Part shown: positions 54,276 to 63,771 of the stretch, one piece after another | Position numbering within the stretch: position 1 is the stretch's first letter | Layout: each line of letters starts with the position of its first letter | Source of the DNA: Vibrio sp. CB1-14 | GTDB taxonomy: Bacteria; Pseudomonadota; Gammaproteobacteria; Enterobacterales; Vibrionaceae | DNA: 64,000 nt | Direction of reading: 5' to 3' | Assembly: GCF_040412085.2 (NCBI RefSeq) | Contig: NZ_CP115922.1 | Location: 62,001-126,000, forward strand | Notes under the pieces: model-generated | The model's database searches: none | Seen by the model: the letters and a program-made list of their open reading frames with translations, nothing else | What the model was told of the DNA's origin: nothing | Translations under genes and position numbers: made by a program

Positions 54276-55805
54276 ATGGAACAAATTTCACTAACTTACA
54301 TGCTAATAGGAGCTATAGTAATCTTGCTTGTTGTCGGGGTTTTTTGGGTAAGAAAGTCTTCAAAGCTGAGTCAGAAACTGGCAGTTACAGAAACTCAATT
54401 ATTAGAGGCAGCAACAACAATCGAAGAGTATAAAGAAAAATACTCTCAGATATTTGATATTGAAGCTGAGTGCGAGCAAATCAAGGATCAGCTGAAAATT
54501 GACAAGAAAGAGATAGAAGAAAAAGCGCGTCAAGCCTTACGCGAAATCGAATCCAAGAGAGACGAGGCAATTACGAAACGTCAATCTGTTGAAGAGCAGA
54601 TCAGTGAACTTCAGGTCGACTACAAAAGTAAGAAAATCACTTATGACTCTTTAACTACGCAAATCGCCATATTCAGCGAAGATATTGAGCTTATCGAACT
54701 CGGATTCTATGAGCCAAAGTTCGATTTTGATGCATCTGAAACATTCAAAGAAGAGATCAAGAAATGTAAAGAGTGCCAGAAAACCTTGTTGAGAGAGAAG
54801 TCTTCCAGTGGAGCGATACACTGCTACCGTGAATGGACTGTAGACGGTTCTCGAAGCGAAGGAAAGAAAATGACCAACAAGAGTATTCGTCTCACCGCAA
54901 GAGCCTTCAATAACGAATGTGAGGCAGCTATTGCCAACTGTACGTGGAAAAACGTTACAAAGATGGAAGAACGTATAAAGAAAGCGTTCGCCGCAATCAA
55001 TCAGCTAAATGAACCGAATGCTATATCTATTACAGAGCGTTATCTCAAAGAAAAGTTAAAAGAACTCCAATTGACTTACGAATATCGTGAAAAGAAACAA
55101 CGCGAGAAAGAAGAACAGGCGGAAATCAAAGCACAAATGCGTGAAGAAGCAAGAATAGAGGCAGAGATAAAAAAAGCAGAAGCGGAAGCTATAAAGGAAG
55201 AAAAACGTTATCACAAAGCTCTGGATGCTGCGAGAAAAGAGCTTGAAAAAGCTAGCGACGAAATGAAATCAGAACTAGAAAAACAGATTGCACAGTTACA
55301 GGCAAACTTAGAGGAAGCAGAGCGCAAGCACCAACGTGCTCAATCAATGGCTGAGCAAACTAAGCAAGGTCATGTTTATGTTATTTCTAACATTGGATCG
55401 TTTGGGGAAAATGTCTACAAGATAGGCATGACCCGTCGATTAGAACCAATGGATAGAGTGAAAGAGCTTGGAGATGCTTCAGTACCGTTTACCTTTGATG
55501 TACATGCAATGATTCATACAGATGATGCTCCAACTCTAGAGAAGAAGCTTCACGATAAGTTTGATACTCACCGATTGAATATGATTAATCGCCGTAAAGA
55601 GTTTTTCAGTGTCTCGCTGGAAGAGATCAAACATGCGGTAAGTGACTTTACCGATCAGTCAGTGGAGTTCATTGAAACAGCTATTGCACAGGACTATTAC
55701 GAAACACAAGCGATGAACAAACAGCGCCTAGCAAGAGAAGGAAAGTTAGAAGGAGAAGAGTTATCGTCTTCCAGTGCTCTCCCCAGATTTGCTGATGTCT
55801 TGTAG
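54276..55805 (+). CDS. membrane-anchored coiled-coil protein with C-terminal T5orf172/GIY-YIG-like domain
   Basis: 509 residues. An N-terminal membrane helix (about 6-24), a long coiled coil with a DUF4041-like part (about 30-200) and a second highly charged coiled coil (about 265-365) precede a T5orf172/MUG113 domain (about 366-460: G-H-V-Y-V-I-S-N, Y-K-I-G-M-T-R-R, F-F-x-V). This domain belongs to the GIY-YIG nuclease superfamily. Proteins with this layout occur in phages and in phage-defence contexts. The gene is next to a SIR2 protein. Confidence 0.82.
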   Translation: MEQISLTYMLIGAIVILLVVGVFWVRKSSKLSQKLAVTETQLLEAATTIEEYKEKYSQIFDIEAECEQIKDQLKIDKKEIEEKARQALREIESKRDEAITKRQSVEEQISELQVDYKSKKITYDSLTTQIAIFSEDIELIELGFYEPKFDFDASETFKEEIKKCKECQKTLLREKSSSGAIHCYREWTVDGSRSEGKKMTNKSIRLTARAFNNECEAAIANCTWKNVTKMEERIKKAFAAINQLNEPNAISITERYLKEKLKELQLTYEYREKKQREKEEQAEIKAQMREEARIEAEIKKAEAEAIKEEKRYHKALDAARKELEKASDEMKSELEKQIAQLQANLEEAERKHQRAQSMAEQTKQGHVYVISNIGSFGENVYKIGMTRRLEPMDRVKELGDASVPFTFDVHAMIHTDDAPTLEKKLHDKFDTHRLNMINRRKEFFSVSLEEIKHAVSDFTDQSVEFIETAIAQDYYETQAMNKQRLAREGKLEGEELSSSSALPRFADVL

Positions 55806-56129
55806 AGCGCCTTATAGATTTTACTGAAAGGGGCATACAGTAATTTGAAATGTCCCACTTCGTGACAGCCTCTTCAATCTGGCACGATTATGCCCCATTC
55901 CATGCAAGTGATGCTCATTCTCATGAATCACTTAAAGGTGGTTTGACCTACTTTTTCTTATCCGTGTATTGTCTAGATAACCGGGGTCTTACCATAGCGA
56001 GTTTTTGAGCATAGTGACGAAGTCGGCTCCCAAGCACAGAATTTTGAAATATGTGATTGATAGTTAGGTGAAGTGTTGCAACTGGTTGTAGTATTGACCG
56101 CTAAGTCTTATCAACACAAATGGCCAACT
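55806..56129. other. intergenic region before the SIR2 gene
   Basis: No gene is supported. A weak ribosome-site-like AGGTGAA lies immediately before GTG 56073. No clear promoter boxes were seen. Confidence 0.35.
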
Positions 56130-59100
56130 ATGCGCTTTAATTCCGATAGTCCTGATATTCCTGATGTACTTCTAGAAAGAAGAGATAAGGGGAGGGTGGT
56201 TTTTCTTTGTGGTGCGGGTATTTCTTTCTCATCTGGACTTCCTGGCTTTGCTGAGCTGACTGAGTATGTAGTAGATTTTTATCAACCAGCAGAAGATTCC
56301 GAGCTATATAAAGCCTTTCAGCCTTGGGTTGATAAGAATGCCAAAGAGGACACTCCCAAGGTTCCGCTAGACCAGATTTTTCATATGCTGTGTCAGGAAT
56401 ACGGTCGTGAAGAAGTCAATAAATTAGTCGCTCAGAGGCTTGCTGAGCATAAGCCTGATGGTGGTGCTGGGTATGAACATGGGTTGATTCGACAGCTATC
56501 TACAAGTTCAGATGGAAAGCCACAAATCGTAACTACCAACTTTGATTTACTGCTTGAGTTAGGAGATGGGAAAGATCTTCCTCGTCATGAACCCCCTGCT
56601 TTTCCTGACATAAAACTTGGGGCATCGCTAGAGGGAATTACTTATCTGCATGGACGTTTAAATGATACAGGTGAAGGACATCACCCATACATTCTAAGTA
56701 GCGCTGATTTTGGCAGGGCTTACTTGTCCGAAGGTTGGGCTACCAGTTTTATCTTGAAGCTGTTAGATAGCTACACAGTGGTTCTGGTTGGCTATCAGGC
56801 TGAAGACCCACAGGTTAAATATTTACTCCAAGGTTTAAATCATGACGGTCAATATGACCGAACCAAGATATACGCATTCGATAAGGGTGAACCAGAAGAC
56901 ATTGAAGTCAAGTGGCGTGACAGGGGTGTCACTGCAATAGCCTACTCAGACCATCCTGTTTTATGGTCGACTCTGGAGGCTTGGGCTGAGCGTGCTAAAG
57001 ACCACAGAGCTTGGCGGAGCAAAGTTTTAGAGATGGCTCAAAAGAATCCTTCAGAACTGGAACCTCATGAGCGTGGAATGGTTGCACACTTAGTAAGGAG
57101 TAATGCGGGAGCAAGGGCGTTTGCAAATGCTGAGAATCCACCACACGCAGAATGGCTGTGTGTTTTTGATGCGGTGGTCAGGGCAGGAAATACCGCTACA
57201 GATTATTCAAGCAACTCTCAGATTGACCCACTAGATGCTTATGGCTTGGATTCAGACCCTGCTCGATTTGAAGATAGGCGAGGGCTGGAAGGCGACGATG
57301 ACGACGATATTCCCGTTGTTATATATGAAGACTTACTGACCGGCTCATGGGCTGATGGTCAATCTAATGCTTTAGATTGCCGCTTGGGTAGCAAGCAGAT
57401 TGGATTACCATCTAGATTGGATAGCTTGTCGCGTTGGATTCGAAGAATTCACGATAGTCCAGTGGTCGCTTGGTGGGCGGTGAAGAAGCTTGGTTTACAT
57501 CCGACTCTAGAGATAGAGTTAAAGAGACTCGCGCAAAGAAAAGACATTCACCCTAATTGTCTTAAAGCTTGGGCACTCATCTTTGATGGAATAAAGCAAC
57601 ATGCTGCGCCTTATTATTACCGTCCATATTATACGCTGTTGGACTTACTTAAAACGCAAGGTTGGACTGATGAAGTCCTTGTGTTTGTAAATAATGAAAT
57701 GGCTCCTTACCTCCGTTATTCGCCCTCCACGGGAGTTAATGGGGTCATTCCTCCTAGGTTTGAGTGGGACGATGTTGAGTTGCATCATCTTGGTTATTGG
57801 GAGGTTAAGAGCCCATTCAGGGACATAACAAAAATCGACCTCCCTAAAGAAAATCTACTTAAGCTTGCGAGAATTCTAGAGGGGCATTTGAGTTTATCGG
57901 ACAGGTATCATGAAAGGATAGACAGTGTAATGTCCTACCCACCATCATGTTATCTAGACGTTGTTTCCGAAGAAGACTATCAGGAGTTTAACTTCTTTCG
58001 TCTGGTGTTCGATGACCTAGCTCAACACGCTCCAAATGACGCTCGCATAATGGCCAGTGGATGGCATTTTAATGATGGACTTCAGTTTATTAAGTTAAAG
58101 CTTTATGCATTGAACTTTAGGTCTTTGTTCACTGCAAGTGAGGTGACTGATGCCATCTGCACCATAGATAGAACTTTATTCTGGAGTGACAAAAGCAGAC
58201 AGGAACTACTCTTCTTGATTAAAGGGAGATGGGGTGAACTATCCACTCTTGAAAAGGAGCGTGTAATTAGCAAATTACTAGAGGGGCCAGAGAGATACGA
58301 GTATTGGTCAGAGTCTGAATATCCAAAGTATAAGGCCGATACTGTGGCCGAGTATTTGAGATGGATAGATATTCAACAAGAGTTGATCCCGGTCAGTCTT
58401 ATGGACATTTACGATACTCTAGTTCCTGCACTTAACCAAGTTAGCGAAGAGCGCATTAAGAGCCTTGCTGAACCAAGAAGAGTTCGCGTTAGTCGCATTA
58501 CGCAAGATGAATCTACTGACCCAATTAGTGGCCTTCCTGCTCACAAGATAATTGCAGCTATCGATGCGATTGAGCCAAGAGGCTTTAGTAGTTTCGTTGA
58601 CAAGGCTCCATTTGCTGGGCTAGTCAAAGAGGAGCCAAGGAGGGCATTGGCCGCACTCTTGTATCTGTCAAAAAGAGGGGAGTATCCGGTTGCTTACTGG
58701 AATAAGACTTTACAGGACTGGCCTGAAATTGATGACCCTGAAGCTCATAACACACTCCTTCGTCGACTGGGGTTGCTACCTAAAGGTGTATTATCTGAAA
58801 TCAGTCATGCATTAAGTTCTTGGTTCGATAAGTTTCTTGTCACGATGCTAAATGACAACGAAGAGGCTCTATGGTTTGCATTTGATGAATTCATTGATGC
58901 TATTTGGCAGTCCGAAGAAGATGTAGCTAAGAGCTCTATAGTTGATACTACCAGAGGAGGTAGGAGTTTAAATCTATCTCGTAGAACGTATGGTCACGCT
59001 ATCAATAGCCCCGCAGGCAAGATAACTGAAAGTCTCTTTAAGCAACTGAAGGCAATGAATTTAGAGAAGGGTGATGGGATACCTGACTTTATTAAAAGTA

Positions 59101-59936
59101 GGTTTTCCAAGCTAACCACCTTGGGTGGGGAGGGGCAGGATTATGCAGTTGTTATTTTTTCGAAGTTTACTGAATGGATGATGTGGTTAGACGCGGACTG
59201 GACAGTCAAAAACACCATACCTTGGTTCAGTTTTGAGCATGATAACTCTGAGCCAGCATGGAATGGTTTTATCTCCAACAGTAAAGTGCCGAATCTACCT
59301 TTCCTAGAGCACATTCGGGAGCACCTCAAGATTCTGTTTCCACAAATTTACAAGTGGTCGTGGGGAGAGGGGGAGCGAAAGGTGGCAGCGCAAATAATCA
59401 TAGAATTGGGCATGCCTCACGAGGATGCGCCCCTGTGTCTTGAGTCTCAAGATTTCAGAAATAGCATTCGAAATATGAAAGAAACTCAAAGACGTGAGGC
59501 TATTCATTATTTAGGGGTTGCTGGAAAGAGGGATGGGGGTGTATGGGATTATCGTGTTATTCCATTTATTAATAATGTCTGGCCTAGAGAGAAAAAGTTT
59601 CGCACTAAGTCTGAGGTTCAAGCGTGGATTAGTTTTCTAATTCACTCAAAAGAAATGTTGCCTAATCTACTTAAAATCACGAGGTGGTGCTTAACACCAG
59701 TTCGGCTTGAGTCTTATTGGATGCATGAACTTACGTACGACTACCAAGATAGGGTTCCGTTAGCGACCGCTTATCCGGAAGAGGGTTTGGAGCTATGTTC
59801 ATTGGTAACGCCAAACAACTCGACAGGCTTACCTGTTCATTTAGAGGATGTGCTTGACCTAATTGAGCAAGCTAAGCCAGGGCTGGTAAACGATAAGCGC
59901 TTCCAGTCCTTGTTGGATTTGGTAGAGAGTGCCTAG
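56130..59936 (+). CDS. long SIR2-domain protein, probable anti-phage NADase (DSR1-like)
   Basis: 1268 residues from ATG 56130; a GTG at 56073 would add 19 residues, and neither has a strong ribosome site. The N-terminal SIR2 domain (about 10-260) keeps C-G-A-G-I-S-F-S-S-G-L-P-G-F, T-T-N-F-D, the catalytic Y-L-H-G, and V-L-V-G-Y. The following 1000 residues are helical and unrecognised, as in the long defence sirtuins (DSR1/DSR2) that deplete NAD+ on phage sensing. Family resemblance is by motif and size; the sensor part is not identifiable. Confidence 0.78.
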   Translation: MRFNSDSPDIPDVLLERRDKGRVVFLCGAGISFSSGLPGFAELTEYVVDFYQPAEDSELYKAFQPWVDKNAKEDTPKVPLDQIFHMLCQEYGREEVNKLVAQRLAEHKPDGGAGYEHGLIRQLSTSSDGKPQIVTTNFDLLLELGDGKDLPRHEPPAFPDIKLGASLEGITYLHGRLNDTGEGHHPYILSSADFGRAYLSEGWATSFILKLLDSYTVVLVGYQAEDPQVKYLLQGLNHDGQYDRTKIYAFDKGEPEDIEVKWRDRGVTAIAYSDHPVLWSTLEAWAERAKDHRAWRSKVLEMAQKNPSELEPHERGMVAHLVRSNAGARAFANAENPPHAEWLCVFDAVVRAGNTATDYSSNSQIDPLDAYGLDSDPARFEDRRGLEGDDDDDIPVVIYEDLLTGSWADGQSNALDCRLGSKQIGLPSRLDSLSRWIRRIHDSPVVAWWAVKKLGLHPTLEIELKRLAQRKDIHPNCLKAWALIFDGIKQHAAPYYYRPYYTLLDLLKTQGWTDEVLVFVNNEMAPYLRYSPSTGVNGVIPPRFEWDDVELHHLGYWEVKSPFRDITKIDLPKENLLKLARILEGHLSLSDRYHERIDSVMSYPPSCYLDVVSEEDYQEFNFFRLVFDDLAQHAPNDARIMASGWHFNDGLQFIKLKLYALNFRSLFTASEVTDAICTIDRTLFWSDKSRQELLFLIKGRWGELSTLEKERVISKLLEGPERYEYWSESEYPKYKADTVAEYLRWIDIQQELIPVSLMDIYDTLVPALNQVSEERIKSLAEPRRVRVSRITQDESTDPISGLPAHKIIAAIDAIEPRGFSSFVDKAPFAGLVKEEPRRALAALLYLSKRGEYPVAYWNKTLQDWPEIDDPEAHNTLLRRLGLLPKGVLSEISHALSSWFDKFLVTMLNDNEEALWFAFDEFIDAIWQSEEDVAKSSIVDTTRGGRSLNLSRRTYGHAINSPAGKITESLFKQLKAMNLEKGDGIPDFIKSRFSKLTTLGGEGQDYAVVIFSKFTEWMMWLDADWTVKNTIPWFSFEHDNSEPAWNGFISNSKVPNLPFLEHIREHLKILFPQIYKWSWGEGERKVAAQIIIELGMPHEDAPLCLESQDFRNSIRNMKETQRREAIHYLGVAGKRDGGVWDYRVIPFINNVWPREKKFRTKSEVQAWISFLIHSKEMLPNLLKITRWCLTPVRLESYWMHELTYDYQDRVPLATAYPEEGLELCSLVTPNNSTGLPVHLEDVLDLIEQAKPGLVNDKRFQSLLDLVESA

Positions 59937-60451
59937 GGGGCTCTTTTCTATTTGCATTGATTTATATTTTGAGTGAATTTGACCTGTATGATGGCAACCA
60001 ATACTAGCTTGAGTAGTACTAAATGAATACTACCTATAGTCAATGGAAGAAAGTTAAGTCCCCTAGTAGGAGTAGTTAGATTAGATAGTTTGCCAGTAGT
60101 GAATGTTATCTGAGTTTACGGATGTTATACGATATTCGAATCAAGTAAGCTATTGCCATACTGCCAACTGATGTTAGGCAATAGCAACTGACTCTTGATT
60201 AGTGGGAACTGGGTGGCTGTGGGAATAATTTCATCGATTTCGAATAAATGCCTTTCTATGATTTAGTCGAGATTCTTCGTATATGACTGTCTATTTCGGT
60301 GATTGCGAAGTGTTTGTAGTGGATAAGATATTCTGACCATCTTTTTTGAGTTTTCGATACTAACGCTAATCCGTAATTTACTAATTTAGCAAAACCTATA
60401 AAACACTTATGTCCAAAACCTACTTAACAGTAATAAAAAGGCCACTGTGAT

Positions 60452-60476
60452 AAAAAAACCACCAGCGCGCTGGTGG
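60452..60476 (-). terminator. intrinsic terminator, perfect 18-bp palindrome plus T-run
   Basis: CCACCAGCGCGCTGGTGG (60459-60476) is followed on the minus strand by seven T residues. No ORF ends close by, so it may end a non-coding transcript. Confidence 0.7.
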
Positions 60477-60791
60477 CAATACGAGTTTTTACTCAAACAG
60501 GTGGTAAGTGTAATAAGTAATCTGGCTAGGGTACTTATGAGACAAACGCTGGGTAAAGCTCTCTACTTACCATAAGTCGCCTAACAATAGGTTGGAACGA
60601 CGAACCAACTATACTCCATTACCATATCGCTTATAGCTAAAGCGGTGACTTGTAGCTCGCAAATGTTCATGAAAAGGATTGGAAAACGCTAAAACTTAGC
60701 CAAATGTGCTGAGAGCACGGTAAGCGAACCGAGCAACTTATCGTAGCTGATTTACGGTGAATACCGTTTCACTTGCTGTTTGTGGAAAGAA

Positions 60792-60815
60792 AAAAGGCAC
60801 CGTTTGGTGCCTTTT
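60792..60815 (-). terminator. intrinsic terminator of the parAB operon
   Basis: AAAAGGCACC and GGTGCCTTTT form a 10-bp stem with a GTTT loop, about 15 bp after the parB stop. The minus-strand T-run is TTTTTTCTTT. Confidence 0.88.
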
Positions 60816-60830
60816 CAACATAGAAAGAGC

Positions 60831-61835
60831 TTAGTTAAATGAGGCGAGTAGTTCCATTAGTTTGGCCTCTTGCTCGGCGTTCAACTGACGACATTTAATT
60901 TGCACTTCCTTGCCATTTTTATGCCTGATAACTTCCGCATAGGTATGCTTACTCTTTTCGAACACACGTTCAGGTTTAGACCAGGTAGGCTGAACAGAAG
61001 GCTTCTCAACACTAGATAGTCCAGTCAATTGCTTTAAGATAGAGGCTTGCTTTTCCTGAGTTGATAGTGATGCATCAACTGTAACTTGGACGGTTTTGAT
61101 CCAATTTAGTAGTGTCGGAGTCAATCGGTCAAAAAAAGTGACATCATGCTCTGTTTTACCTTGAGTCACCTTATGCTCTCTACCAACGGCTTTACATACG
61201 CTTTTCAGTTTATCGTAGTATTTGCTGTCTATACCTTCCGAGTCTGGAAACAAGTCGATTAATTCTTGTGGCAATACGGCTGCACTGATGTAGCGGCGAA
61301 CGGTTCGCTCCTGGCTTGGTTTGAAGCGAAACTTTTCCAATAGGGCAGGGAAGCTCTGAAGCTTTTCATCATCTTTGATTGCTTTAACGAGCGGAAGCCC
61401 TTGTTCTCGATATGATAGGGCTCGATGCAACCGGGCGATCTCAGCAATATACTCAGCATCATCACGACTTAGATTCGCACTCTCATCAAATACCCAAAGC
61501 GGTAAATCAGCACCGCCGATTTCTGCTGCAGCTAGTCGGCGAGAGCTATCAAGTACGAGGTATTTACCATCAACGGTTTCTGCAACGCCTTCGTGGTTAA
61601 CGCCAGTTGTTGAAATCGTAGGTAGAATATCCGCTAGTGCTTCTTCACTTAGGGCTTGTTGATATCTTGGATTTAAAGGGTGCACAGCTACACGGGACTT
61701 GAGTTCCGCGTGGGGTACTACAACTCGTTTAGCTGTTCGTTTAGAGCCGTCACGCATAACAAATTCACGAGTGATAACTTGGTTGCTTGCTTCTTTGTTG
61801 CGGTTTCGGCTTCGTTTGTTTTCGTAGAAACTCAT
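60831..61835 (-). CDS. parB: plasmid partition protein ParB
   Basis: 334 residues. The ParB N-terminal nuclease-like domain (N-P-R-Y-Q ... L-V-L-D-S-S-R-R-L-A-A-A, about 55-110) is followed by a helix-turn-helix domain and a C-terminal dimer part. It binds the centromere (parS) and loads onto ParA. Its ATG overlaps the parA stop by one base (TAATG), implying translational coupling. Confidence 0.9.
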   Translation of the reverse strand: MSFYENKRSRNRNKEASNQVITREFVMRDGSKRTAKRVVVPHAELKSRVAVHPLNPRYQQALSEEALADILPTISTTGVNHEGVAETVDGKYLVLDSSRRLAAAEIGGADLPLWVFDESANLSRDDAEYIAEIARLHRALSYREQGLPLVKAIKDDEKLQSFPALLEKFRFKPSQERTVRRYISAAVLPQELIDLFPDSEGIDSKYYDKLKSVCKAVGREHKVTQGKTEHDVTFFDRLTPTLLNWIKTVQVTVDASLSTQEKQASILKQLTGLSSVEKPSVQPTWSKPERVFEKSKHTYAEVIRHKNGKEVQIKCRQLNAEQEAKLMELLASFN

Positions 61836-63076
61836 TAGTTATCCTTCAGCAAATTCTTGAATTCATTGGCAACGGCTTCGACAGATGATTGTGCTTTGTC
61901 GAGTTGTGTATCTGGGCACAGTTTATCCGTTTTACGAATGTCACTGACTGTTCGGTAGTTTCTTGCAGCAGCCTCGAATGCACTGCTTTTTAGGATTTGA
62001 TTGTTTAGCACAAGCGAACCCATTTCATCTTTGATGATATCGACGATAGCGTCATCGCGATTGTTTTCTGTATCGCGGTTGGTTATCAGAAACTTCTCGA
62101 ACGCAATACCTTCTGCACCCTCCGGCAGGTTGCGAAGTTGGTTTGGCAATGACTCATAGAATTGAATTGTGCTCTGCCAGTCAAGTTTATGAGGCGTAAC
62201 AGGTATCAGTAGAACTTTCGATGCATAGAGAGCATTCCAAGAAAGAGGGTTAACGTGCGGACCTGTGTCGATAAAGATAAGATCAAAGTCGTCTCGCAGA
62301 AAATCAATCACGCGCTCTTTTAGAAGTTTCAAGCAGCTAAGATCACCGGATGCTAGGCCATCTTGCCAAGCAATGCTCGAAAATGCTTCATCAGATGGAA
62401 TAGCAGGCAAAATCGAAAGGTTAGGCAAGTGTGAACTTAGTAGTGATAGATCAACGATTTCTTTATGAGAGTATCCTTGTTCAATATATTCCTGATACAA
62501 GCCACTAGGGGCTTTGTCTCCAAGCATAAGCTCTACTGTCGTTAGCATATCAAGATCCGACTCTTCTAATGCATCAGGGTCAACGAATACTCGAAGGGAA
62601 CCTTGAGGATCTAGGTCAATGACGCAAATACGAGGACGCAAATTGAAATCTAACGCCAATTTAGTTGCTAGAGAAATAGTGGAAGTACTTTTGCCAGTTC
62701 CGCCTTTTTGGTTTTGGACGTTAATCACACAAGTCTGATATTTGTCAGACCAACGTTCTCTCTCCAGATAGTCCATCATGGCGTGAACATGTCGAGGGGT
62801 ATATTGCCACTTACCTTTATACTTAATCGCAGGCTCCATCACACCTTCTTCAATCGCCTTCTCTTCATAGGCAATGTACGTATTTAGAGAAATGCCACAA
62901 ATACTAGCAATGTTGGCTTTGGAAACGCAGTGTGTGAGAAGAAGGTTTGAAATCTCTTTGTCTTCGATTTCAACGTAAGTTTGGTCAATAATCGCATCTC
63001 GTCGAGATATTTCACTCTTCGATAGCCCTTCGGCGCGCGCCTCAATTCTGTCTGCTAAATCAATGTTGTTACTCAC
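61835..63076 (-). CDS. parA: plasmid partition ATPase ParA, type Ia with N-terminal winged helix
   Basis: 413 residues from a GTG start. The N-terminal 100 residues hold a DNA-binding winged helix (I-A-S-I-C-G-I-S-L-N-T-Y), as in P1/F-type ParA/SopA. The ATPase part has the deviant Walker A Q-K-G-G-T-G-K-S-T (about 121-129) and D-L-D-P-Q-G-S-L-R. It moves plasmid copies and represses its own promoter. Confidence 0.93.
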   Translation of the reverse strand: MSNNIDLADRIEARAEGLSKSEISRRDAIIDQTYVEIEDKEISNLLLTHCVSKANIASICGISLNTYIAYEEKAIEEGVMEPAIKYKGKWQYTPRHVHAMMDYLERERWSDKYQTCVINVQNQKGGTGKSTSTISLATKLALDFNLRPRICVIDLDPQGSLRVFVDPDALEESDLDMLTTVELMLGDKAPSGLYQEYIEQGYSHKEIVDLSLLSSHLPNLSILPAIPSDEAFSSIAWQDGLASGDLSCLKLLKERVIDFLRDDFDLIFIDTGPHVNPLSWNALYASKVLLIPVTPHKLDWQSTIQFYESLPNQLRNLPEGAEGIAFEKFLITNRDTENNRDDAIVDIIKDEMGSLVLNNQILKSSAFEAAARNYRTVSDIRKTDKLCPDTQLDKAQSSVEAVANEFKNLLKDN

Positions 63077-63091
63077 GTTGAAAGTCCTTTA

Positions 63092-63150
63092 TTGACAAAT
63101 AGATGTTCCGATTGACAGTATAAAGCATAAATAACACCTTGCAACTGTCA
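63092..63150 (-). promoter_or_regulatory. parA promoter with flanking inverted repeat (probable ParA operator)
   Basis: On the minus strand TTGACA is followed 16 bp later by TATGCT. An inverted repeat TGACAG (63113-63118) / CTGTCA (63145-63150) brackets the -10 region, the layout for autorepression by a type Ia ParA. Confidence 0.6.
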
Positions 63151-63162
63151 AAATAGACAAGG

Positions 63163-63184
63163 CAAAAACCGAGCAATCGCTCGG
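63163..63184 (-). terminator. intrinsic terminator before parA
   Basis: CCGAGC/GCTCGG (63169-63174, 63179-63184) with a 4-nt loop, followed on the minus strand by five T residues; about 10 bp after the stop of the small gene at 63195. Confidence 0.85.
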
Positions 63185-63194
63185 CTTTTGTTCT

Positions 63195-63560
63195 TTATTG
63201 TCTGCGTGTTCGACGTTGAGCACGAGGCTCATGCTGTCGATTAGCAGCTTTTGTTGCTTCACGCTCACGTCTTTCGTCCCAATATTGCTGTTGTGAGTTA
63301 GAGGCTTTTCGTCTAGCTTCGGATTCACGTTGGCGTTGATGGAATTGGGCGTCACGTTGGCGTTCATTCTTAGCTCGTTGATGAGCTTTGTATTCGTATT
63401 CCGCTGTTTTTGCATCCATCTTTTGATGGTCATCTAGCTCTGATTGCCATGCAGCAACGGTATCTTCGCTGAAATGTGGCTTAGAAACGTTGTGCTGACG
63501 CTGCTGAGCGATGAAATACATACAAGCAGAAAGTGCAAGGATTGCGATTAAAATACCCAT
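63195..63560 (-). CDS. small membrane-anchored, highly charged helical protein
   Basis: 121 residues; a near-perfect ribosome site GGAGGTGA precedes the ATG. One N-terminal membrane segment (about 2-18), then an Arg/Gln/Glu-rich coiled-coil tail. No family is recognised. Lies between a terminator (downstream) and promoter element copy I (upstream), so it is probably its own unit. Confidence 0.7.
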   Translation of the reverse strand: MGILIAILALSACMYFIAQQRQHNVSKPHFSEDTVAAWQSELDDHQKMDAKTAEYEYKAHQRAKNERQRDAQFHQRQRESEARRKASNSQQQYWDERREREATKAANRQHEPRAQRRTRRQ

Positions 63561-63716
63561 AATTCACCTCCAAGTGATAAGTGGGTGCCAGATGGCAGGT
63601 TTGTGCCCAAATGGGCGAGATGGCAGTCGAGGACTGGTGGACGTTGTAAGCGCCACAACTTGGTAGAGAGACTTTCACACGAAGTGAGAAAGACCATCTC
63701 TGGGGGTAATCGCTAG

Positions 63717-63768
63717 AAGTGTAGGTTCAGCAGTTGGCGAAATTGAGGATTAAGCGGCCAAATGGATG
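63717..63768 (-). promoter_or_regulatory. bipartite plasmid promoter element, copy I
   Basis: On the minus strand GGCCGCTTAAT (box 63755-63749), 24 nt, CTACACTT (63724-63717). No credible ATG lies at the usual distance; the nearest good ribosome site belongs to the gene starting at 63560, giving a longer leader of about 155 nt. Confidence 0.7.
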
Positions 63769-63771
63769 TTG

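Larger units (their letters stand above)
59937..60830. other. non-coding region of about 900 bp between the SIR2 gene and parB
   Basis: No gene is supported on either strand. It holds two minus-strand terminators (60452-60476 and 60792-60815) that enclose about 310 bp with no ORF, possibly a small RNA. An inverted repeat (ACGGT/ACCGT, 60755-60768) and an imperfect one (GGTTGG/CCAAC near 60590-60610) could mark a centromere (parS) site or RNA structure. Confidence 0.4.

Noticed and set aside
63481..63697. Short ORFs (GTG 63678 or ATG 63697) after promoter element copy I
   Set aside because: Neither has a ribosome site, whereas the ORF at 63560 has an excellent one; both are probably leader sequence.
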